NCBI GenBank assembly: GCA_039920745.1
Contig: JBDSDD010000064.1
Coordinates: 1 to 64,000 of the forward strand
DNA: 64,000 bases
Direction: 5' to 3'
DNA from: Scleromatobacter sp039920745
Lineage (GTDB): Bacteria; Pseudomonadota; Gammaproteobacteria; Burkholderiales; Burkholderiaceae_C
Shown here: positions 41,553 through 52,533 of the stretch, piece after piece
Numbering within the stretch: the stretch's first letter is position 1
Layout: every line of letters starts with the position of its first letter
The notes under the pieces: generated by a model
Told to the model about the DNA's origin: nothing
Database searches by the model: none
Seen by the model: only the letters and a program-made list of their open reading frames with translations
Translations under genes and position numbers: made by a program

Positions 41553-44312
41553 GTGAACGCGCCCGAGTCGCCATTGCCTTTGGCGCGTGGCAACGCCAAG
41601 GCCGCCCACAGCCGCTTCGTGCAGCGCGTGCGCCGTCGCTACGCCGACATGCTGGGCCGCCTGCCCGCCGGCCTGCCCGATTTCGCGACCATCACCGCAC
41701 TGATCAGCGCGCTGGAGGCCGAGGGCACGCCCGTGATGCGCGCGCTGCGCGTCGCCCGCCAGTTGGTCCTCGAGCGTCTGGCCGTGCTCGACATCGAACA
41801 AGGCGCCGACCAGGCCGAGGTCACCGCCGCGATGACCCAGCTGGCCGAGGCCACGCTCGAGCGCGCGCTGGCACAAGCGTTGACCGAGGTCGACCCGCGC
41901 TGGGGCGTGCCGCGCAATGCCGCCGGCGAGCCGGTGGAGTTCTGGATCATCGGCATGGGCAAGCTCGGCGCGCGCGAGCTGAACGTATCGTCCGACATCG
42001 ACCTGATCTACGTCTATGAGGAAGACGCGGCGACCGACGGCGTCAAGCCGGTGAGCGCCCAGGAATACTTCGGCCAGGTGGCGCGGCGCATGTACGCGCT
42101 GATCGGCGACGTGACCGACGACGGCTTCGTGTTCCGCGTCGACCTGGCGTTGCGCCCCAACGGCAACTCCGGCCCGCCGGTGGTGAGCCTGGCGATGCTG
42201 GAGGAGTACTTCCTGGTCCAGGGCCGTGAGTGGGAGCGCTTCGCGTGGCTCAAGAGCCGCGTCGTGGCGCCGCGCGCCGCAGTCACCAGCGGCCGCGCGC
42301 TGGCGCTGCGCTCGCTGGTGACGCCGTTCGTCTACCGCCGCTATCTCGACTACGGCGTGTTCGAGGGTTTGCGCACGCTGCACCACAAGATCCGCGAAGA
42401 GGCGCAGCGGCGCGCCGCGGGACGGCCGGAGCGCGCCAACGACGTCAAGCTGTCGCGCGGCGGCATCCGCGAGATCGAGTTCATCGTGCAGTTGCTGCTG
42501 GTGGTGCGCGGCGGGCAGTTCCCCGAGATCCGCACGCGCTCCACGCTGAAGGCGCTGGAACGGCTCGGCGCCAACGGGCTGATGAAGGCCGAGACGGCGG
42601 CCAGGCTGCACGAGGCCTACGTCTTTCTGCGCCGCATCGAGCACCGCATCCAGTTCCTCGACGACCAGCAGACCCACCTGCTGCCCACCAACGACGACGA
42701 CCTGCGCTGGATCGCCGCCAGCGTCGGGCTGTCGTGCGGCAAGAACGCCTGCGAGCTGCTGGATCGCCTGGGCGAGACGCGCGAGTTCGTCTCCACCGAA
42801 TTCGACACGCTGCTGCACGACGGCCGCGCGCCGCCGCCGCGCAGCGGCGGCTGCCGCAGCGGCGCCTGCAACTCACCCCCAGCCCATCTCGAGAGCGAAA
42901 CCTGGCTCGAACGCCTGCCGCCGGAGCTCGCCGTGCGCGTGCGCCGCTTCGCCGAGAACCCGCGCGTGCAGAACATGCGCGAGGAAAGCCGCCTGCGCAT
43001 CGCCAAGCTGGTGCAGCGCGGGGTCGAAGAGATCCGTTCCGGCAACTGCTCGGTGGACGCCGCCACGCGCTTCGTCGACTGGATCGAACCGCTGCTGCGC
43101 CGCGAAAGCTACCTGGCGCTGCTGGTGGAGCGCCCGAACGTGCAGCGCCGCTTGCTGCGCCTGCTGGGCCTGGCGCGCTGGCCGATGCGCTACTTGATGC
43201 TGCACCCAGGCGTCATCGACGAGCTGGCCGACGAGCGCACGATGGTCGAGCGCTTCGAGCCGGCGGTGCTGAGCGCCGAACTCGAGGGCCGACACGCGGC
43301 GTGGACGCGTTCGGGCGAGGCCGACGAAGGCGCGTTGCTGGACACGCTGCGCCGCGCGCACCACGCCGAGATCTTCCGCACGCTGGTGCGCGACGTCGAA
43401 GGCCGCATCACCGTCGAGGCGGTGGCCGACGAGCTGTCCGCGCTGGCCGACACCATTCTCGAGCGCAGCCTGCGCTGGGCCTGGGGTCACCTCAAGCAAC
43501 GCCATCGCGACGTGCCCAAGCTGGCCGTCATCGCCTACGGCAAGCTGGGCGGCAAGGAACTGGGCTACGGCAGCGACCTGGACGTGGTGTTCCTCTACGA
43601 CGACAGTGGCGAGGTCGACGCCTACCGCGCGCAGGAGGTCTACGCCGCGTTCGTGCGCAAGCTGATCACCTGGCTGACGCTGCGCACCGCGGCCGGCGAG
43701 CTGTTCGACATCGACACCGCGCTGCGCCCCAACGGCAACTCGGGGCTGCTGGTGACCTCCATCGAATCGTTCGAACACTACCAGCGCGGCCGCGGCAGCA
43801 ACACCGCGTGGACGTGGGAGCACCAGGCCATCACGCGGGCCCGCTTCTGCGCGGGCGACGCCGACCTGGGCGCGCGCTTCGAGTCCACGCGGCGCGCGGT
43901 GATCGAAGCCGAGCGCGACGCCGAGGCGTTGCGCCAGGAAATCTCGGCGATGCGCCAGAAAGTTCGCGACGCGCATCCGCAGCGCGACGAGCGCATTGAT
44001 CCGAAGCATTGCGAAGGCGGCCTGATGGACATCGAGTTCGCGGTGCAATACCTGGTGCTCGCGCACGGCCGCGCGCACCCGGGCCTGCAGGACAACCTGG
44101 GCAACATCGCGCTGCTCAAGCGCGCCGAGGACGCGCGCTTGCTGGACGCGGGCATCGGCAAGGCCGCGGCCGATGCCTACCGCGAGCTGCGTCGCGCGCA
44201 GCACCGGGCGCGCCTGGACGAACAGCCGACACTGTTCTCCGCAGAGACGCTGGCGCCAGAGCGCGCCGCGGGGCGCGCGCTCTGGCGCGCCGTGTTCGGC
44301 CCCGGCGCGTGA
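41553..44312 (+). CDS. glnE: Bifunctional glutamine synthetase adenylyltransferase/deadenylase
   Basis: This 919-residue protein regulates glutamine synthetase by adding and removing AMP. Two nucleotidyltransferase domains are visible: GMGKLGARELNVSSDIDLIY (N-terminal, deadenylating) and YGKLGGKELGYGSDLDVVFLY (C-terminal, adenylylating). Each is followed by an arginine/asparagine block (ALRPNGNSGPPVVS; ALRPNGNSGLLVTS) and the helical GlnD_UR_UTase element (GGIREIEF; GGLMDIEFAVQYL). The linker near residue 430 (APPPRSGGCRSGACNSPP) looks variable. It is divergent from yhdP, and its stop overlaps the rhombosortase start. Confidence 0.96.
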   Translation: MNAPESPLPLARGNAKAAHSRFVQRVRRRYADMLGRLPAGLPDFATITALISALEAEGTPVMRALRVARQLVLERLAVLDIEQGADQAEVTAAMTQLAEATLERALAQALTEVDPRWGVPRNAAGEPVEFWIIGMGKLGARELNVSSDIDLIYVYEEDAATDGVKPVSAQEYFGQVARRMYALIGDVTDDGFVFRVDLALRPNGNSGPPVVSLAMLEEYFLVQGREWERFAWLKSRVVAPRAAVTSGRALALRSLVTPFVYRRYLDYGVFEGLRTLHHKIREEAQRRAAGRPERANDVKLSRGGIREIEFIVQLLLVVRGGQFPEIRTRSTLKALERLGANGLMKAETAARLHEAYVFLRRIEHRIQFLDDQQTHLLPTNDDDLRWIAASVGLSCGKNACELLDRLGETREFVSTEFDTLLHDGRAPPPRSGGCRSGACNSPPAHLESETWLERLPPELAVRVRRFAENPRVQNMREESRLRIAKLVQRGVEEIRSGNCSVDAATRFVDWIEPLLRRESYLALLVERPNVQRRLLRLLGLARWPMRYLMLHPGVIDELADERTMVERFEPAVLSAELEGRHAAWTRSGEADEGALLDTLRRAHHAEIFRTLVRDVEGRITVEAVADELSALADTILERSLRWAWGHLKQRHRDVPKLAVIAYGKLGGKELGYGSDLDVVFLYDDSGEVDAYRAQEVYAAFVRKLITWLTLRTAAGELFDIDTALRPNGNSGLLVTSIESFEHYQRGRGSNTAWTWEHQAITRARFCAGDADLGARFESTRRAVIEAERDAEALRQEISAMRQKVRDAHPQRDERIDPKHCEGGLMDIEFAVQYLVLAHGRAHPGLQDNLGNIALLKRAEDARLLDAGIGKAAADAYRELRRAQHRARLDEQPTLFSAETLAPERAAGRALWRAVFGPGA

Positions 44313-45151
44313 GGCGCGCGCTCCGCATCGACGGCATGGCCTGGGTCATGCTGACCGGGCTGTTGTGCCTGGGCGCGATCGTCGTGACGGCGATCTGCGC
44401 CGAGGGCGGCGCGTCGCCGGCCACGGCGCCGCTGGCCAACGCGCTGGACTGGCAAGCGGCGCTGGGCCTGCGCGAGCCTTGGCGGCTGTGGACCTGCGCG
44501 TGGGTGCACTGGAACGCCGCGCACCTGCTGGTCAACGTGGTGGGCGGCGGCGTCGTCGCGTTCGTCGGCTGGCGCGCGCGGCTGCGCGTCGACGCGGCAC
44601 TGGCGTGGCTGCTGGCCTGGCCACTCACGCAGGTTGCGATGGCCGCGCTCGGCGCCGATCGCGTCGGCGCGGTGATGCCGCACTACGGCGGGCTGTCGGG
44701 CGTGTTGCACGCCGGCGCGGTCGTGCTGGGCCTGTCGCTCGCCTGGCCGCTGGCGCGGTCGCGCCTGCACACGCTCGTCGCGCCCTCGCGCAAGGACGCC
44801 GGCTTCGTCGCCACGCGCGCCTCGGCCATCGAACCCTCGCGCATCACCGAGGGCCCGTGGGCAATGACGGAGATGGGCGCACACACGGTCGCACCCGCGC
44901 CCGCATCGACGCTGGACCAGCCCTCGGCCGGACCGCCGGAGGCTGTCGAGCGGCCGCTGCGCGAGCGCTGGATCGGCGTCGCGATCGTCGTCGGCACGCT
45001 GGCCAAGGTGTTGTTCGAGGCGCCGTGGCGCCTCGCGCCGCAGCCCAGCGCGGCGCTGGGCATCTCGGTGGCACCCATGGCGCACGCATGCGGCGTGATG
45101 GCCGGCCTGCTGGCCTGGGGCGGCGTGCGGCTGCTGGCGCGCCGGCGCTGA
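44309..45151 (+). CDS. Rhombosortase-like rhomboid intramembrane serine protease with hydrophilic insert
   Basis: This protein of about 280 residues is a six-helix rhomboid. The motif WVHWNAAHLLVN (65-76), the nucleophile Ser130 in HYGGLSGVLHAG and a later helix with AHACGVMAG (about 262) fit rhombosortase, the rhomboid branch that processes GlyGly-CTERM proteins. A polar segment of about 70 residues (from RSRLHTLVAPSRKDAG to PLRERWIG) separates the active-Ser helix from the last helices, which is unusual for this compact family. The GTG at 44309 overlaps the glnE stop (GTGA); ATG 44336 is an alternative. The subtilase at 21196-23310 carries a matching tail and is a likely substrate. Confidence 0.82.
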   Translation: MRRALRIDGMAWVMLTGLLCLGAIVVTAICAEGGASPATAPLANALDWQAALGLREPWRLWTCAWVHWNAAHLLVNVVGGGVVAFVGWRARLRVDAALAWLLAWPLTQVAMAALGADRVGAVMPHYGGLSGVLHAGAVVLGLSLAWPLARSRLHTLVAPSRKDAGFVATRASAIEPSRITEGPWAMTEMGAHTVAPAPASTLDQPSAGPPEAVERPLRERWIGVAIVVGTLAKVLFEAPWRLAPQPSAALGISVAPMAHACGVMAGLLAWGGVRLLARRR

Positions 45152-45272
45152 GGCCGCTGTCGCTGTCGCCGAGGCGGCACGGCCGTCGCACCACCCCGCC
45201 TACACTCCTGCCAGCCGTCACTGGCGGCGCCTCCTCCCTGCGGCGCCCGCCTCTTCCCGTCAGGACAAGCCC

Positions 45273-45941
45273 ATGCTCACGCTCAGCGGATTCACGCTCT
45301 CGAACTATTACAACAAGGTCAAGATGGTGCTCATCGAGAAGGGCATGCCCTTCGTCGAGGAACGCTGCAAGATGGGTGAAGTCAGCGAGGAGCATCTGAT
45401 GTGCTCGCCGCTGGGCAAGGTGCCCTACATTCGCACCGAGCACGGCGCGTTGTGCGAGAGCGCGGTGATCGTCGAGTACCTGGAATCGCTGCAACCCGAG
45501 CCGCGCCTGCTGCCCACCGACATCTGGGAACAGGCCAAGGTGCGCGAGCTCGTGACCTTCGTCGAACTGCACCTGGAGCTGGTGGTGCGCGAGCTCTATC
45601 CCGAGGCCTTTTTCGGCGGCCAGGTGAGCGACGCCAACAAGGCCCGCGTGCACAAGCTGCTGACGCGCAACATCGCCGCGTTCCAACGCCTTGCGAAGTT
45701 CGGCCCGTACCTGGCCGGCCCCGACTTCACGATCGCCGACTGCGCCGCCTATGTCAGCCTGCCGCTGGTGGCGATGACCACCAAGGTGATCTACGGCGAA
45801 GACGCGTTGCAGGGCGCCGGCATCGACTGGAAGACCTACATCAAACTGATCGAGCTGCGCCCCAGCGCGCAAAAGGTGACGGCGGATCGCAAGGTGGACC
45901 AGGCGGCGTCGGTGGCGGCGCGGGCGGCGGCGGCGTCCTGA
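45273..45941 (+). CDS. Glutathione S-transferase family protein
   Basis: This 222-residue protein has an N-terminal thioredoxin-like domain (LSGFTLSNYYNKVKMVLIEKG; LGKVPYIRTEHGALCESAVI, with the cis-Pro and ES pair of the glutathione site) and a C-terminal helical domain with the N-capping box GPDFTIADCAAYVSL. It likely conjugates or reduces small molecules with glutathione in the cytoplasm. The C-terminus ends in an Ala-rich tail. The decayed ankyrin gene is convergent, and its residual frame runs into the antisense of this gene's 3' end. Confidence 0.9.
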   Translation: MLTLSGFTLSNYYNKVKMVLIEKGMPFVEERCKMGEVSEEHLMCSPLGKVPYIRTEHGALCESAVIVEYLESLQPEPRLLPTDIWEQAKVRELVTFVELHLELVVRELYPEAFFGGQVSDANKARVHKLLTRNIAAFQRLAKFGPYLAGPDFTIADCAAYVSLPLVAMTTKVIYGEDALQGAGIDWKTYIKLIELRPSAQKVTADRKVDQAASVAARAAAAS

Positions 45942-45979
45942 TCCGGACGTTTGCCGTGTCGCGACGACTTCAACGGCGG

Positions 45980-46684
45980 CCACTGCGGTTTCAAGGGCGG
46001 CACCGGCATGCGCTTGTCCTTCATGAATTGCCAGACCTCGCGCTTGTAGGCATGGAGCGGTGAATCGGGTGACGGGTGACGGGTAATGCACGCCCAGTGC
46101 CTTGCTCAGCGGCTGTGGCGACTCGCCGTTTTCGCAGTCCATGTCGGCGCCAAGTTCGATCAGCGCCCAGACCATGTCCCAGTCTTGCGCCATGGCGGCG
46201 CCGGTGATCAGCGGCCGCCCGCCGCGATCCAGGCTGTTGAGGTCGGCGCCCAAGGTCTTCATGAGACCGAGGCCGGCTTGGCGTGGTCCAGGATGAATCT
46301 CATGATCACGGGGTCGCCATCCGGTCGCCGCGCGGTCGGATCGCCGCCGCCCTCCAGGACGGCCATCCATATCCTGCGCCCGTCCGGTTGGGCGCGATAG
46401 CTCTCCACCGCAAGCGACACCGGCGTGTTGCGGTCGCAGGCCATCGCATTCGGATCGGCACCCGCCCGCAGCAGCGCGTTCACGGCATTCGACTTCTGCC
46501 GATCGACCGCCACCATGAGCGGCGTCGTCTCCTGCGGGCCACGCGCATTCGCATCGGCGCCGCAAAGCAACGCGGCACCGATCGCCGAGGCGTCGGCCGC
46601 CAGCACCGCTTGCGAAAGCCGGCAGTCCTGCGAGCATGCGGCGCCTGGACGCGCGGCAGGAACCTTCGCGCTGGCAAATCTCAT
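45980..46684 (-). pseudogene. Frameshifted ankyrin-repeat gene, decayed copy of the neighbouring ankyrin gene
   Basis: Three frames read in turn rebuild a protein parallel to the ankyrin gene at 46777-47571. From ATG 46684, frame one has ankyrin units (GADANARGPQETTPLMVAVD; GADPNAMACDRNTPVSLAVE; PDGDPVIMRFILDH) and stops at 46259. Near 46279-46283 a one-base loss shifts to LGLMKTLGADLNSLDRGGRP and MVWALIELGADMD. A 7-base duplication at 46067-46080 then shifts to SPLHAYKREVWQFMKDKRMP, matching SPLFAAKFKVWQLLKDKGLP in the intact gene. The rebuilt copy lacks the signal peptide seen in its neighbour. The last frame runs on to 45836, antisense to the GST gene. It is probably dead. Confidence 0.8.
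46067..46080. repeat. 7-bp tandem duplication causing a frameshift
   Basis: gggtgac is present twice in direct succession (46067-46073 and 46074-46080), with a further partial copy after. Removing one unit joins HYPSP to DSPLHAY in the ankyrin pseudogene, the arrangement found in its intact neighbour. It looks like a slippage event. Confidence 0.8.
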
Positions 46685-46776
46685 GTCTCGTCCTTCCGGC
46701 GGGAGCAGGGCAACGCTACAGATTGCACGATGCCTCCCTTCACAAGCGCGGCTGGCCCTTCCTGCGAGCTTCGAAG

Positions 46777-47571
46777 TCACGGGGCGGCGGGCGTCCTGGG
46801 CTTGACCTGCCTCAACGGCTTGACGGGCAAGCCCTTGTCCTTGAGGAGCTGCCAGACCTTGAACTTGGCGGCGAACAGAGGTGAATCGGGTGACGAGCCG
46901 AACGTCGAGTCGAGCGCTTCGCTCAAGGGATAGAGCGTGTGCTCGTAGTCGTACTGCGCTCCCAGCTCTATCAGGCACCAGACGCTGTCCCAGTTCTGGC
47001 CGAACGCCGCGTCCGCGATCAGGGGCCGCGACGTTCGAGCCGGGATGTCGACATTGGCGCCGAGCGACTTGAACCAACGCAAGTCGTCGAGGTCGTGGTC
47101 ATAGATGAACCGCATGAGGACCGGGTCGCGGTCGGGTCTGCGCGTGTCCGGGTCGCCTCCGCCCTGCATGACCATCTCGAGGATCGCGTGGCCGTTCGGC
47201 TTCGCTGCGTGGTTCTCGACGGCGAGGTGGACCGCGCCCGCACCATCGGCGGCCACGAGGTTGGGGTTGGCCGAGGCGCTCAGCAGCGCCGCGACGGCCG
47301 CCGGCACCTGGGCATCCACGGCGATCATCAGCGGCGTGACGTCTTGCTTGCCGCGCGCGTTCACGTGCGCGCCCGCCGCGAGAAGCTGGGCAATCGTTGC
47401 TGCATCGTTGGCGCGGATCGCGCTTTCGAGTCGTTGCTGGACGCCCGAGGTGAAGAAGGTGGTTGCACTGGAAGCCATGAAATTGGGCAGGGTTGAGTGA
47501 GCGGAGGCGGCGAGCGCACTGGCGAACGCGGCGATCGATGCGCAGAAGCGGCGAAGTCGGGATCGGGTCAT
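46777..47571 (-). CDS. Exported ankyrin-repeat protein, probable immunity protein of cassette B
   Basis: This 264-residue protein has a signal peptide (RRFCASIAAFASALAASAH) and at least four ankyrin-type units (AAGAHVNARGKQDVTPLMIA; SASANPNLVAADGAGAVHLA; DRDPVLMRFIYDHDLDDL; LGANVDIPARTSRPLIADAA). It should therefore act in the periplasm. ATG 47571 is preferred because an AGGAA ribosome site precedes it and the signal peptide begins there. It follows the lipase-like gene by 53 bases. A periplasmic binding protein after a lipase effector fits the arrangement of type VI lipase-immunity pairs, where ankyrin proteins can serve as immunity. That role is inference. A second, broken copy follows. Confidence 0.75.
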   Translation of the reverse strand: MTRSRLRRFCASIAAFASALAASAHSTLPNFMASSATTFFTSGVQQRLESAIRANDAATIAQLLAAGAHVNARGKQDVTPLMIAVDAQVPAAVAALLSASANPNLVAADGAGAVHLAVENHAAKPNGHAILEMVMQGGGDPDTRRPDRDPVLMRFIYDHDLDDLRWFKSLGANVDIPARTSRPLIADAAFGQNWDSVWCLIELGAQYDYEHTLYPLSEALDSTFGSSPDSPLFAAKFKVWQLLKDKGLPVKPLRQVKPRTPAAP

Positions 47572-47624
47572 CGGGGTTCCTGGCGGTGTGGGACCGGTGA
47601 TGCGGGTTCGCTGTCGGCCCGAAC

Positions 47625-48857
47625 TCAACCGCAGCGCGTGAGAAAGCGAGTGAGCGACTGGCGGTCAGCGTCGACGTTCTGCTGCATGGCATCGAGGACG
47701 ACACCCATCTTGTGCTGGGCCAGCTTGCCGAGCGTGGGCTGGTCACTCCGTCCACCGAGCAGGCGACCCGCCGTGGTCATGCTGTCGTTGATCGTCTCCC
47801 GGGAAGCGGCGCGAACGGGTGGGAAAGAGGGAACCGTGCCGCCGGTGTCGTAGGCCGACTGCATGTCGACGATCTGCTGGCCGAGTTCGGCGATGAAGCT
47901 TTGCTTGTCGGCGGCGAACTGAGGATCGTTGACGCCGCGCATGGCGGGATTTCGAACCTTGATGTCGATGGGGTTCAGGCCGGGGCCCTGTCCCGCCAGT
48001 TCGCGCTGCAGGAAGCGCGAATTGGCGATGTTCTGGCCTGGATCCGTCGTGTTGTTCATGAACGTGAGGAAGTCGCCTTCGGCGCTGAAGCCCTTGGTTC
48101 GGCTCGACAGGCTGTCGAAATCGGTTTGCCCGGTCCAGGTCAAGGCGTTGTCAGGCAAACCGGCTGAATTGAAGAGCCTCACCTGGGCACGCGAATTGAC
48201 GAGTCCCGCCTCCTGCGCGAGGCCGCCGCCCTTCGAGTAGCCCGCGATGTCGAACGGCTCGTTGCTCGCCTCGAGGTGCTGGGTCAGCGTGCGCATGGCC
48301 GAATACTGCGGCGTGTCCTGGCCCAGCCCGTTGCGCGTGTTGGTCTGCCAATCCGCGAGGCTGTCGGGCTGCGTATCCCGGGGGACGAGAATGAGTTGGC
48401 CAGTGCCTTCGTCTCGGTACATCGCCGCGCGAAAGCCCGTCTTGTCGTTGCGCAGGTCATCGGGCGTCACCTTTCCGTCCGGCAGGCCCAGCGCCTTGTT
48501 GAGCGCGGCCGCATCCACCGGCAGCCGCGTCAGGCAGGGCTTGCTGCTCGGCTCATCGCCCGACTTGTCCCCCAACTCATTCAGATCCGCTGCCGCCCGC
48601 GCCGACGGCAGTGCCTCGCGGTAGCGGTCGAAGCGCTGCACCACTGGTGCCAGCACACGCGCCTGCTGGGCGCAGTCGCCGTTGACACGCCCGCCGGGCA
48701 GTGACGACGCGTTCGCGGCCTGGCGTTGCCCCGTCAAGGCGCCGATGCGCGACGCACTCGCCTGCGACAGCTGCGCATCCTTGGCCTGCGCCGCCTGGCA
48801 GCACGCCACGCAAGGCCCGGTGGCTGCGGCCGGGGAGGAGCGGGAAAAGCAGCCCAT
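47625..48857 (-). CDS. Lipase-like alpha/beta hydrolase, effector candidate of cassette B
   Basis: This 410-residue protein has no signal peptide and a Cys-rich N-terminus (GPCVACCQAAQ). A hydrolase core follows: GFRAAMYRDEGTGQLILVPR, then the nucleophile elbow GYSKGGGLAQEAGLV with Ser208, then VRLFNSAGLP, as in lipase_3/Mbeg1-like lipases. Candidate Asp and His are not certain. The C-terminal part is helical. It begins one base after the small helper gene and precedes an exported ankyrin gene, so the three form a cassette. Together this suggests a phospholipase effector delivered to rivals or hosts. No VgrG, PAAR or other secretion gene is in the window, so the delivery route is unknown. Confidence 0.7.
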   Translation of the reverse strand: MGCFSRSSPAAATGPCVACCQAAQAKDAQLSQASASRIGALTGQRQAANASSLPGGRVNGDCAQQARVLAPVVQRFDRYREALPSARAAADLNELGDKSGDEPSSKPCLTRLPVDAAALNKALGLPDGKVTPDDLRNDKTGFRAAMYRDEGTGQLILVPRDTQPDSLADWQTNTRNGLGQDTPQYSAMRTLTQHLEASNEPFDIAGYSKGGGLAQEAGLVNSRAQVRLFNSAGLPDNALTWTGQTDFDSLSSRTKGFSAEGDFLTFMNNTTDPGQNIANSRFLQRELAGQGPGLNPIDIKVRNPAMRGVNDPQFAADKQSFIAELGQQIVDMQSAYDTGGTVPSFPPVRAASRETINDSMTTAGRLLGGRSDQPTLGKLAQHKMGVVLDAMQQNVDADRQSLTRFLTRCG

Positions 48858-48858
48858 G

Positions 48859-49299
48859 TCAGGCCACCCTGCCCGGGAGGGTGAGGTCGGGCACGTCGAA
48901 GGCCGAGAAGCGCAGCAGGCCGCGTTCGGACAGGAACAGCTTCATGCTGGTCTCGGGTTGCGAGGTCTGGCGCACGGCTTCGACGGCGCGCGTGGAGTCG
49001 ATGCCCAGCGTGGCGCAGGCGAGCAAGAAGCACATGAACAGCGCGGCGTCGTGCTCGCTGGCGTCGCGCAGCGTGGGCCAGTGCGGCACCCAGAGGCCAG
49101 TGCGCAGCGTGGTGTCGAGGGCGGCCTGACGATAGGCCGCGACCGTGGTCTGGTCGCGGATGAACTCGGCGACGCGCGAGAAGAAGTGGGCCTGCGTGAT
49201 GGCGGCCATCTGGGCGGTATCGAAGTGCAGCATGGTGGGCAACGTGTTGAATCGGTTGTCGACCATGTTCCGGCGGCTGGCGAAAAGTCCCAGCCGCAT
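48859..49299 (-). CDS. Small helical protein, first gene of effector-like cassette B
   Basis: This protein has up to 146 residues; internal ATGs at 49266 and 49233 would give 135 or 124. It has no signal peptide. The helical pattern FFSRVAEFIRDQTTV, then TLRDASEHDAALFMCFLLACATLG, is similar in layout to the small gene of cassette A (28679-29050). The end is one base from the lipase start, so they are coupled. A chaperone or adaptor role for the effector is inferred from position and from the recurrence of the family. No catalytic motif is visible. Confidence 0.62.
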   Translation of the reverse strand: MRLGLFASRRNMVDNRFNTLPTMLHFDTAQMAAITQAHFFSRVAEFIRDQTTVAAYRQAALDTTLRTGLWVPHWPTLRDASEHDAALFMCFLLACATLGIDSTRAVEAVRQTSQPETSMKLFLSERGLLRFSAFDVPDLTLPGRVA

Positions 49300-49464
49300 T
49301 CATCGTGATTTCGGCGCCAATTGCCGCGCGCGGCGTTTCGCCGCGAATTGAGCGCGCTTCGGCGCCAGAGCGCCCTGGATCGGGCCGCCCGTCGCTTTCT
49401 GGAACTTCGAAACGTGCAAGGGCTTGACGGCTTGTTTATGATGGTCGGTTGCCCGCCGCTTGCC

Positions 49465-52533
<3,069 letters not shown>

